Shown in pieces: positions 17,674 through 24,675 of a stretch of DNA of 64,000 bases. This stretch comes from Geopseudomonas sagittaria. Its GTDB lineage: Bacteria; Pseudomonadota; Gammaproteobacteria; Pseudomonadales; Pseudomonadaceae. Where the stretch lies: NCBI RefSeq assembly GCF_900115715.1, contig NZ_FOXM01000002.1, forward strand, positions 124,001-188,000, in the 5' to 3' direction. The stretch's first letter is position 1; each line of letters begins with the position of its first letter. The position numbers were made by a program, and so were the translations under genes. Below the pieces are notes generated by a model. The model did not search any database, was not told where the DNA came from, and saw only the letters and a program-made list of their open reading frames with translations.

Positions 17674-17772
17674 AGCTGCACCCTCCACGTTCTGCGTCCA
17701 GCGTAGCTGCCCAGGGAGAGCTGCACGCCTTCCAGTCGTCGCCCCCTCTTGCCATCCGCGCGCCAGAATCAA

Positions 17773-17792
17773 TACTGTATACAAATACAGTA
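17773..17792. promoter_or_regulatory. LexA box
   Basis: TACTGTATACAAATACAGTA matches the LexA consensus CTGT-N8-ACAG exactly (CTGT at 17775-17778, ACAG at 17787-17790) with symmetric TA flanks. It lies 15 bp before the umuD ATG and 100 bp before the divergent SRAP start, so it could control both. Confidence 0.92.
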
Positions 17793-17807
17793 TTGTCAGG
17801 TGTCGCC

Positions 17808-18239
17808 ATGTCCACTCCAGCCATCATCCGTCTCGCCCTCGGCGGCCAGCCGCTGCCGCTGTTTGCCTTCCGCGTCCCGGCGGGCTTCCCCAGCCCGGCG
17901 CAGGACCATCTGGAACGGGAGATCTCCCTCGACGAGATCCTCGACATCCGTGCCCCGCACACCTATCTGGTGCGCGCCGCCGGAGACAGCATGGAAGGCG
18001 CCGGCATCTTCGACGGCGACCTCATGGTGGTCGATCGCTCCCGCGAGGCGGAGGCGAACGACATCGTGATCGCCGCGCTCAACAGCGAGCCGCTGGTCAA
18101 GCGCCTCACCTACGACGGCAAGCAAGTGGTGCTGCGTGCCGAGAACCCGCGCTATGCGCCGCGCTACATCCTGGAGGGCGATGAGCTGACCATCTGGGGC
18201 GTGGTGCGCTTCAGCGTACGCTGCCATGAACCGCGTTGA
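17808..18239 (+). CDS. umuD: UmuD-like translesion polymerase accessory protein
   Basis: 143 residues. I chose the ATG at 17808 over an upstream in-frame TTG because AGGTG at 17797-17801 fits it. The self-cleavage site is the Ala25-Gly26 pair (where E. coli has Cys-Gly). The catalytic dyad is Ser61 (in GDSMEG) and Lys98 (in PLVKRL), the standard LexA-like peptidase spacing. RecA filaments would trigger cleavage to the active form. The last 14 bp overlap umuC, so the two are translationally coupled, and expression is under the LexA box just upstream. Confidence 0.93.
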   Translation: MSTPAIIRLALGGQPLPLFAFRVPAGFPSPAQDHLEREISLDEILDIRAPHTYLVRAAGDSMEGAGIFDGDLMVVDRSREAEANDIVIAALNSEPLVKRLTYDGKQVVLRAENPRYAPRYILEGDELTIWGVVRFSVRCHEPR

Positions 18240-19503
18240 ACCGGCCTTCGCGCTGATCGACTGCAACTCGTTCTACGCGAGCTGCGAGCGGGTATTCCGC
18301 CCCGACCTGGCGCGCACGCCCATCGTCGTGCTCAGCAACAACGACGGCTGCGTGATCGCGCGCAGCTACGATGCCAAGCCCTTCGTGAAGATGGGCGAGC
18401 CGTACTTCCAGATCCGCAACACCCTGCGCCGCCACGGCATCATGGCGTTCTCCTCCAACTACGCGCTGTACGGCGACATGAGCCAGCGGGTGATGACGCT
18501 GCTCGAGGGCATGGCGCCGGCGCTGGAGGTCTACAGCATCGACGAGGCGTTCGCCGACCTGGCGGGCATGCCTGGCAGCCTGGAGGCGCTGGGCCGGCAA
18601 ATGCGCGCCACCGTGCTGCGCTGCACCGGCATCCCGGTGGGCGTGGGCATCGCCAGCACCAAGACGCTCGCCAAGCTGGCCAACCACGCCGCCAAGCGCT
18701 GGATGAAGCAGACCGGTGGAGTGGTGGACATCCGCGACCCAGAGCGGCGCGACAAGCTGCTTCGCGCGCTAGAGGTGGGCGATGTATGGGGCATCGGCCG
18801 CAAGCTCACCGAACACCTGGCCGAGATGGGCATCCGCACCGCCTGGGATCTGGCCATGGCCGACCCCTGGACGATCCGCAAACGCTTCTCCGTGGTGGTC
18901 GAGAAGACCGCACGCGAGCTGCGCGGCACGGCCTGCCTAAGTCTGGACGACGAGCCGGCGCCGAAGCAGGAGATCTGCTGCAGCAGGATGTTCGGCAAGC
19001 GCCTGCGCGAGCTGGAGCCGATCCGCGAAGCGGTGGCCACCTACGCCGCCCGGGCCTGCGAGAAGCTGCGCGCCCAGGGCTCGCTGTGCAAGAAGGTGCG
19101 GATCAGCATCCGCACCGGCATGTTCAACCCGGCCGAACCGAAGTTCGCCAAGGGCGTGATCTGCGAACTGCCGTACCCGACCGACGACACCCGCCTGATC
19201 ATCCGCGCCGCCAGCGATGGGCTGGAGCTGGTCTATCGGGAGGGCTTCGCCTTCAGCAAGGCCGAGGTGCTACTGCTCGATCTGCGGCAGCCAGGCGAAT
19301 ACACCCCAGACCTGTTCGCCGTCCAGAAGCCGGCCGCGGTCGAGCGAGTGATGGGGGTGATGGATGCGATCAATGCCCGTTGGGGCCGCGGCACCCTGCG
19401 CCCGGCCAGCGTCCCCACCGCGCCCGACTGGGGTATGCGGCGGGAGCTGATGAGCCAGAGCTACACCACGCGGGTCGATCAGCTCTGGCGGGTGGGTGGA
19501 TGA
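18226..19503 (+). CDS. umuC: UmuC, Y-family DNA polymerase V catalytic subunit
   Basis: 425 residues. The N-terminal palm carries the metal-binding Asp in FALIDCNSFYASCER, the steric gate region (NNDGCVIARS) and the SIDEAF motif. These are followed by helix-hairpin-helix (GVGIASTKTLAKLANHAAK; VGDVWGIGRKLTEHLAEMG), the little finger, and the C-terminal UmuC extension. Full length for the family. With UmuD' it does mutagenic translesion synthesis. Phages and integrative elements often carry umuDC as cargo, which fits the setting here. Confidence 0.95.
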   Translation: MNRVEPAFALIDCNSFYASCERVFRPDLARTPIVVLSNNDGCVIARSYDAKPFVKMGEPYFQIRNTLRRHGIMAFSSNYALYGDMSQRVMTLLEGMAPALEVYSIDEAFADLAGMPGSLEALGRQMRATVLRCTGIPVGVGIASTKTLAKLANHAAKRWMKQTGGVVDIRDPERRDKLLRALEVGDVWGIGRKLTEHLAEMGIRTAWDLAMADPWTIRKRFSVVVEKTARELRGTACLSLDDEPAPKQEICCSRMFGKRLRELEPIREAVATYAARACEKLRAQGSLCKKVRISIRTGMFNPAEPKFAKGVICELPYPTDDTRLIIRAASDGLELVYREGFAFSKAEVLLLDLRQPGEYTPDLFAVQKPAAVERVMGVMDAINARWGRGTLRPASVPTAPDWGMRRELMSQSYTTRVDQLWRVGG

Positions 19504-19559
19504 GCCGGGCTGGCCAAGTGCGTGCCCTCATTGAGCGCCGCTCAGGGCCTCCAACTCGC

Positions 19560-20486
19560 TCACGCTGATGCCGAAGGTCTCGTAATTGCCCGCGAGCGCG
19601 CTGGCTTGCTCTGGGTGTCGGAGCGGGCCTTGAGGTTCGCCAGCGCGGCCATGGAAAACTCGAACATCTCCTCAGTCGATACGTCCAGCGCGCCGGGCGT
19701 CACCATCGCCTTGATCAGCTCCCGGTGTGTCATCACGCAGGCGTCGACAGGAACAGGGGTGTAGCGCTCCTGCCCCTGCGGGTCGAGGCTGACCATCCAG
19801 CGCTCGATGGGGCTCAGCGGGCGCCCGATGACGCCGCCGAATCCGGTGGGCTTGCCCAGAAACTCGCCCTCCAACTCGACCCGGGCGACCAGGCCAACGG
19901 CCTCGGTGAACTGCTCGGGCGAGATCTTCTTGAAGGAGCAGCCGAACTTCGACCTGAGCGCCGACCAGCAGCGCGTCGCCGCCTTGCCGCGCTCTGCCTC
20001 CGGCAGCGTCTCGATGCGCGCGGCCACCAGTGCCTTGATCGCGCCCTGCTGATCGCCGGTCAGCCCGTTGGGCAGGGCCTTCTGCGCAGCGGCCTTGCGC
20101 CGGCGCGGATTCACCGCCTCGCCCTGTTGCCAGTAGGCCGCCAGTGCCGCGAAGCATTCGCGCTGGTACTGCACCAGGCGCTCGCGGATCTCGGGTTTGA
20201 CGCGGGAGGCATCCACGCCGAACAGCCAGCCGTTGAGGTAGTCGAGTGGGAGGCAGACCAGCTCGCGGTGCTGATCGTCGCCGGGCATCTGCATGGTCAT
20301 CACGACCATGCAGGTCGAGAGTACGGGGTGACGCTGGATACGGTTGTACTGCGACTTCCAGTCGAGGCCAATGGCCTCAGAGATGGGTTTCATCGCCACG
20401 AGGTGTTCGCCGGTGGGCGAGGTGATGACGGTGAGATAGTGACCTTGAAAACTGACGGTGCCGAGCTGGCTGGTGATGGTTGACAT
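19560..20486 (-). CDS. ant: P22-type phage antirepressor
   Basis: 308 residues from the ATG at 20486 behind AAAGGGAAA. The N-terminus has the P22_AR_N layout: a beta-hairpin (VSFQGHYLTVI, EHLVAMKPISEAIGLDW) followed by QYNRIQRHPVL and the conserved LPLDYLNGWLF block, with R/K-rich helices after residue 110. Antirepressors bind and inactivate the phage CI-like repressor. The approximately 260-bp leader has the structure of a C4 antisense switch (see the ncRNA entry), which would keep it silent in the lysogen. It is convergent with umuC. Confidence 0.85.
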   Translation of the reverse strand: MSTITSQLGTVSFQGHYLTVITSPTGEHLVAMKPISEAIGLDWKSQYNRIQRHPVLSTCMVVMTMQMPGDDQHRELVCLPLDYLNGWLFGVDASRVKPEIRERLVQYQRECFAALAAYWQQGEAVNPRRRKAAAQKALPNGLTGDQQGAIKALVAARIETLPEAERGKAATRCWSALRSKFGCSFKKISPEQFTEAVGLVARVELEGEFLGKPTGFGGVIGRPLSPIERWMVSLDPQGQERYTPVPVDACVMTHRELIKAMVTPGALDVSTEEMFEFSMAALANLKARSDTQSKPARSRAITRPSASA

Positions 20487-20523
20487 GGTGATTTCCCTTT
20501 GCAGTCCGTTGACCGCTTCCCAA

Positions 20524-20573
20524 ACGCCAATTTGGGAGAGCGGAACCGTGCGGGTTGGCGTACCGGGCAAAGG
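20524..20573 (-). promoter_or_regulatory. Putative C4-RNA target region in the antirepressor leader
   Basis: On the minus strand CCTTTGC (20573-20567) and ACGCCAA (20561-20555) are complementary, in the right antiparallel order, to GCAAAGG and TTGGCGT in the upstream small RNA. A second TTGGCGT at 20530-20524 could pair with the same ACGCCAA in cis, giving two exclusive folds. The region lies about 70-85 bases before the antirepressor start. Confidence 0.6.
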
Positions 20574-20639
20574 AACCGGCGGGCCGTAAGGCCCCCACGC
20601 ACGGCCCGCCCATAACGGGTGCAGCCATGCCGCGGGCAC

Positions 20640-20663
20640 AAAAAAACCGCTTGTGAGCGGTTT
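20640..20663 (-). terminator. Rho-independent terminator of the C4-like RNA
   Basis: On the minus strand an 8-bp perfect stem (AAACCGCT / AGCGGTTT) with a CACA loop runs straight into seven T residues. It separates the small RNA from the antirepressor gene. Confidence 0.85.
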
Positions 20664-20720
20664 CGTGACCGCCTTTGCTTTCCGGGACGCCAATCCCAGG
20701 CTGCCGATTTAGCGGCAGCG
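20640..20720 (-). ncRNA. C4-type antisense RNA upstream of the antirepressor
   Basis: A short transcript is bounded by a promoter (TTGACA at 20755-20750) and a strong intrinsic terminator ending at 20640. It has a hairpin GCTGCC-gctaaat-GGCAGC, then a single-stranded stretch with TTGGCGT (20693-20687) and GCAAAGG (20678-20672), both perfectly complementary to the antirepressor leader about 110 bases downstream. The same promoter would make the full antirepressor mRNA on readthrough. This is the arrangement described for phage P1/P7 c4 and the C4 RNA family. The exact ends are estimated. Confidence 0.65.
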
Positions 20721-20726
20721 GATAAG

Positions 20727-20755
20727 ACGTTATGCCTTGGGGGCGTAGGTGTCAA
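20727..20755 (-). promoter_or_regulatory. Sigma70-type promoter for the C4-like RNA/antirepressor
   Basis: A consensus -35 TTGACA (20755-20750), a 17-bp spacer and a weaker -10 TAACGT (20732-20727), read on the minus strand. Placement fits a short RNA ending at the terminator at 20640. Confidence 0.6.
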
Positions 20756-20830
20756 GTAAATGTCGGTGTGGCATCATTGAATCTTGAGGTCAGCGGTCGT
20801 AACGCGTCTTGATCAATAGCTGGAGCAAAC

Positions 20831-21574
20831 ATGGATAAAGTATTGCTAACTGCTTTTCTTACAGCGCTTGCTGGGTTTATAACGGCAGCCTTAAGTATTG
20901 TGAAGCTTGTAAACGAGAAAGAGAGTAAAACCACTGATTATCGCCAATCATGGACGGAATCCGCCAGGGAGTCACTTGCGGAGCTTATTGGGGCTCTAAA
21001 CTCATTTGCCAGCTCAACAAACCAAAGTGCATCAAGTGGTCGCCAGTTTTTAAAGCTGATGAAGGGTGCGCCTCCAGAGGATGATCATGCAAAAGGCATT
21101 CGCCAAGAAGCCATAGAACTCAATAAGAAGTTACTTCATGAAAGTGTGGCCACCCAAAAGGATGATCTGAAAAAAATTTATCACGCTTACGCAAAGGTGC
21201 GACTTCACTTCAAGTCTGATGATTTGAGTTTTAGCAGAATTGAACAGAAATTTGATTATTGCATGGGTAAGGTGGAAGAGATGCGCGCCGCCAAGAAAGG
21301 TGGCAAGAGGCTAAAAATAAAGGAGCAAATTCACTCGGCAACCGGTGAGATGTCCACTTACGCTAGGCAGATACTTAAAGCCGAATGGGAAACAGTTAAA
21401 GTGGGTGAGCCAGCTTACAAGCAAACGAAAAGGTTTTCCATTTGGGCTTGCATTGTTATGTTATTTATTCTTTTTACTATTGGTATTCATGCCGCCATAG
21501 AGTATAAGGGGCGCAGCTCATCCAGTGCTGGATTAATTATCAGCAACGAGCAACCAAAAGGTCGCGCAGGGTAA
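20831..21574 (+). CDS. AT-rich cargo gene, protein with N- and C-terminal membrane segments
   Basis: 247 residues with a membrane helix at each end (about residues 4-27 and 204-224) and a mostly alpha-helical, Lys/Glu-rich middle of about 175 residues that should lie on one side of the membrane. Codon use is far more AT-rich (AAA, ATT, TTT, AAT) than in flanking genes, so it was acquired separately. No domain recognised. Single cargo genes of this shape in prophages often affect superinfection or host defence, but the sequence gives no direct proof of that. Confidence 0.7.
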   Translation: MDKVLLTAFLTALAGFITAALSIVKLVNEKESKTTDYRQSWTESARESLAELIGALNSFASSTNQSASSGRQFLKLMKGAPPEDDHAKGIRQEAIELNKKLLHESVATQKDDLKKIYHAYAKVRLHFKSDDLSFSRIEQKFDYCMGKVEEMRAAKKGGKRLKIKEQIHSATGEMSTYARQILKAEWETVKVGEPAYKQTKRFSIWACIVMLFILFTIGIHAAIEYKGRSSSSAGLIISNEQPKGRAG

Positions 21575-21647
21575 CGAGTTGATCAGCCTTATTTGCCGAT
21601 GTTCATGGCGGGCAATCGCTGCGCGGGTTGCCCGCCTGCTGATCCGA

Positions 21648-21832
21648 TTACCGGCACAAGCTCTCGCACGGCACCCCGTCCCTGTTGCCATCGAGCTTGG
21701 TGCTGCCGCACTGCTCCAGGTGAAAGCCCGCCTCGACGCAGAGGCCACCTGACTACACACCATGCGCGCCGAGCAGCTGTAGCGGGTGCCGCCGGTACAT
21801 TCCCCCGACAGTGCTGCCACCAGTAAAGCCAT
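21648..21832 (-). pseudogene. Excalibur-domain protein relic, frameshifted
   Basis: The minus strand encodes the Excalibur signature CGSTKLDGNRDGVPCESLC followed by TAA at 21650-21648. The upstream part (TRYSCSARMVCSQVA) lies in a neighbouring frame. Restoring one base in the GTGGCCTCTGCG stretch near 21740 joins them into a typical Cys-rich Excalibur unit. Both parts keep their conserved Cys residues, so the frameshift is recent or a sequencing error. The N-terminal part of a full protein is not evident. Confidence 0.65.
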
Positions 21833-21961
21833 CCCGCGCCCCGCTCAGGCTGCTACTGGAGCCAAGCCGCACACTGGGAGTCTTGTCGGCGAACCGTTTG
21901 GCTGATCAGCGACTTGCCAAGGCCTGATGGTCATGGTGTATAACGCTGGAAAGTGGTCACC

Positions 21962-22729
21962 ATGGTCGCGATCATGGATAGCCAATCTGAGCTACCAGTC
22001 CCGCTCGGGATATATAACTTGGCAGCATGGGAGCTAATTATGACTCTTGGACCAATACCTGATTACCTTAGAGAAGGAATACGGAAAAATTTTCTTGCGG
22101 GCTTGAAGGGCAATCGCTCACTGGATACCTATGAGCTAGACCTGTTTCAGTGGTTCATGAAAGAGACTGAAGAAACTTGGGCGCGGATGAACTCTGAAGA
22201 GCAGAAGTGCATTCAGGGGCAAATTGACTCTGGGGTGGAGGTAAATGACAGCGGTGCGCTTGTGGTCGAGTACTATCGCAAGAGAATGCGTGCCTCTCAC
22301 GTCATGCATTTGGCATCTATTCTCGAAGGGGCAATGAAGCGAGAGTGCGATCGGGTTACCTTGGTGTTAGCCGAGCAGGTATTGTTTAAGCCGTCGGAGC
22401 TGAAAGGTGATGCTTGGAGTGCTCGAAGGGCTTTTCTAGAAAGGCATGGTAAATTCTGTGTGCCTGATAACCTCTGGGGGCCAATCAGGAATCTCCTTGC
22501 TGTGCGTAACGCGCTAGCTCACCATGGAGACGATATCTCTACGCTCATGGAGAATGAGGTACAGAAACTACGCAAGATTCCAGGGGTATCTGTAGATAAT
22601 TTTGAGCTTAGCATAGAGGTTGGCTTCGTTGATGGGGCTTGCAAAGCAGTTCGAGACGTTGCGGAGTTTTTGCATGCGCAGATAAATGAATTAATAGATC
22701 GCGGAATTAGCCAAAAGGGTATTGCGTAG
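21962..22729 (+). CDS. HEPN-like protein of unknown function, prophage cargo
   Basis: 255 residues from the ATG at 21962, preceded by GGAAAG; an in-frame ATG at 21974 is an alternative. The protein is all-alpha and soluble. Residues 182-187 read RNALAH, the R-x4-H motif of HEPN ribonucleases, in the expected place: a helix after LWGPIRNLL and before a charged region. HEPN proteins act as RNA-cleaving toxins or abortive-infection effectors, or are catalytically dead partners. The gene is AT-rich like the gene at 20831 and lies in the same cargo block. No antitoxin is visible next to it. Family assignment rests mainly on this motif. Confidence 0.55.
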   Translation: MVAIMDSQSELPVPLGIYNLAAWELIMTLGPIPDYLREGIRKNFLAGLKGNRSLDTYELDLFQWFMKETEETWARMNSEEQKCIQGQIDSGVEVNDSGALVVEYYRKRMRASHVMHLASILEGAMKRECDRVTLVLAEQVLFKPSELKGDAWSARRAFLERHGKFCVPDNLWGPIRNLLAVRNALAHHGDDISTLMENEVQKLRKIPGVSVDNFELSIEVGFVDGACKAVRDVAEFLHAQINELIDRGISQKGIA

Positions 22730-22736
22730 CGGCTAT

Positions 22737-22795
22737 GCTGGGTAACGCTTCTCTTGGCTTCGCGTAGGGTAGACAACGGCGCAGCCTTGTCTACC
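22737..22795. repeat. REP-like intergenic hairpin element
   Basis: Contains a 9-bp inverted repeat GGTAGACAA / TTGTCTACC (22768-22776 and 22787-22795) downstream of a TGGGTAACGCT sequence that recurs at 23051-23061. The composition is like dispersed extragenic palindromes in Pseudomonas. It sits between the HEPN-like gene and the split hydrolase. Confidence 0.5.
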
Positions 22796-22836
22796 TTGCT
22801 CAACGCAGCCCACTTCGCCGCATTCAAGGACGACCA

Positions 22837-23060
22837 TTGACCACATCCCCCTCCAAACTCCTCTTCCTCCCCGGCGCCTCCGGCAACACGGAGTCCTGGC
22901 GCCCGGCCGCCGAGCGCCTTGCCCACCCGGCGCAGCAGGTCCATATCGGCTGGCCCGGCTTCGGCAGCACACCGCCCGACTCGGGCGTGACCGGTATGGC
23001 CGATCTGGTGGCCAGCGTACTGCCGGAGATCGACCAGCCCATCGTCCAGATGGGTAACGC
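22837..23060 (+). pseudogene. Alpha/beta hydrolase, N-terminal fragment
   Basis: A TTG start at 22837 behind AAGGA opens with the hydrolase signature LLFLPGASGNTESWRPAAERL (oxyanion-hole region) and GWPGFGSTPP, then breaks off after IVQMG, just before the expected nucleophile elbow. The C-terminal part of the same fold reappears at 24337-24636. The frame then runs by chance into the lipoprotein gene. The lost middle section includes the catalytic Ser, so no activity is expected. Confidence 0.75.
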
Positions 23061-23100
23061 TGAAGCGCGACGGAGCGCCAACCCAACCAGAGGAACGGGA

Positions 23101-24141
23101 ATGCTAAAACACCTTCTGGCTGTGCTCGGCATGACGCTGGCGCTGACCGGCTGTCAGACCCAGCAAGAGAAGCTGCACCAGTACCAACTTCGAGGCTACA
23201 ACGCACACTGCATGACCAGTCTTCCGCGAGGCCAGTGCGTCAAAGGCTCCTCGGCGCATGTACGCGCCTGCGAAGTCGAGCAGGCAATCATCAAGTCGTG
23301 CGCCGGCTTCGTGACATCCGAGGTCAGCTACATGGTCGCCCGCGGTGATCAACCGCAAACCGCGATGCCATCGGCGCCGGCCCCACGCTTTACTCCGACC
23401 AAGCCGGAGCCGATCATCATTGATGTCGACGTGAAGAATGATCCGGCTGAGCGCTACATGGCCGGCGACGAGATCGAGTGGCGCATCGCCGTGAATCCGG
23501 GCTATCCGGCCGCCTACCTACAGGCCGCCGAAAAGGCCGAACAGCTGACGATATACATGCTGGAATCCTACGAGAAAACCGTTCGATTCCACCTTAGGCA
23601 GCCCAGCTCTACCCCCAAGTCCTCCGTACTCAAGCGGATCGCTCGACTCGAAGCTCTGAGGGCGCCACTGAGCGAGGCTGCTGCCGCGGGTGAAGCGATG
23701 CAGGCGTTCTACGGCAACCCGGCGAACCGGTCGCGCACGGTGTTCGACGAACTTACCGACGAGCTGGTGCAGCGCCTCAACGCGCATGACCCCATCCTGC
23801 AAAAGGCGGCTGAGCTGGCGCGACAGCAGCAGTCGCCCGGCCGCGAGTTTCAGGCGTGGGCAGAGCAGGTACGCATCGGGGTGGTCAAGTTTCAGTTCGC
23901 CCTCTCCCTTGCGAGCAAGCCGCTCGATCAGATATTCGAGGACAGCATTGCCAAGCACCAGCAGGCACTGCAAGAGCAGCGAGAGTGGGAAGCCTGGGCT
24001 CGGCGCAGCGCAGAACAGCAGCGCGAGAAGCGTCGAGCACAAGGTGGAGACTGTTCGTGCGCCGGGGGCAACGTCTGCTTCGGCCCGCGCGGCGGGCGGT
24101 TCTGTATCACCTCCGGGGGCAACAAGCGTTACGGGATTTGA
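23101..24141 (+). CDS. Predicted lipoprotein interrupting the hydrolase gene
   Basis: 346 residues from the ATG at 23101 behind GAGGAACGGG. There is a clear lipoprotein signal (hydrophobic stretch, then LALTGC with Cys18). A Cys-containing segment (residues 36-75) follows, then a helical, Gln/Glu-rich body. The C-terminal tail has the pattern C-x-C...CFGPRGGRFCITSGGNKRY, which resembles the so-called PBCV-specific basic adaptor motif; I hold that similarity loosely. The gene is read in the same frame as the hydrolase fragment upstream but has its own start signals. The function is unknown, probably a cell-envelope cargo protein. Confidence 0.65.
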   Translation: MLKHLLAVLGMTLALTGCQTQQEKLHQYQLRGYNAHCMTSLPRGQCVKGSSAHVRACEVEQAIIKSCAGFVTSEVSYMVARGDQPQTAMPSAPAPRFTPTKPEPIIIDVDVKNDPAERYMAGDEIEWRIAVNPGYPAAYLQAAEKAEQLTIYMLESYEKTVRFHLRQPSSTPKSSVLKRIARLEALRAPLSEAAAAGEAMQAFYGNPANRSRTVFDELTDELVQRLNAHDPILQKAAELARQQQSPGREFQAWAEQVRIGVVKFQFALSLASKPLDQIFEDSIAKHQQALQEQREWEAWARRSAEQQREKRRAQGGDCSCAGGNVCFGPRGGRFCITSGGNKRYGI

Positions 24142-24336
24142 TCCGAGAACATGAGCCGCATGCCCTGCCCCGAGGCCATCCAGAGGGGGGCCAAAATATC
24201 CAACCCGCCTGACATGCCATCAACTCGTATGGCATGAGCGCAATCGAGGTGGCCACCCAGGCGGGCAACCTCGACGAGTTCAATGCCGCCCTGGTCACGC
24301 CCGGCTTCGATCCGCGCAATGCGTGCGTGGGCGTGC

Positions 24337-24636
24337 ATGTCCGCCCTGGGCGCGCAGGACTGGCGCCCGGACTTCGCCGCGGCCAACCCGAACCTGCCGC
24401 GCTGGTTCCTCGACGACCGCACCGACCTCACCGCCCGGCTGGCCGAGCTGCACGTGCCCGTGCTGCTGCTCTGGGGCGACGCCGACCCGATCAGCCCCGT
24501 TCGCGTCGGCCAGCGACTCGCCGAGCTGCTGCCCCGTGCCGAGCTGCACGTCATCCCTGGTGGTGGTCACGACCTGGGCTTCACCCATGCCGACGAGGTG
24601 GCGAGGTTGATCGACAGGCACCTAGGGGCGGAGTAG
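24337..24636 (+). pseudogene. Alpha/beta hydrolase, C-terminal fragment
   Basis: Encodes the end of the fold begun at 22837: ALGAQDWRPDFAAANP, then HVPVLLLWGDADPISPV with the acid residue, and VIPGGGHDLGF with the catalytic His. The two fragments together lack roughly the central third, including the nucleophile. No start signal is visible at the front of this piece. The 195 bp between the lipoprotein stop and this fragment (24142-24336) show no gene I can support. Confidence 0.7.
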
Positions 24637-24675
24637 GGGGCGGGTCATCTCTGATTGAGGTGCGGTCAGGGCGCG

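Noticed and set aside
22739-23061. TGGGTAACGCT at both 22739 and 23051 as a target-site duplication of the lipoprotein insert
   Set aside because: Both copies lie on the same side of the insert, and both look like parts of dispersed intergenic repeats.
24142-24336. A further small gene between the lipoprotein and the hydrolase remnant
   Set aside because: The plus-strand frame from 24234 has some protein-like sequence but no ribosome binding site and no recognisable continuation.
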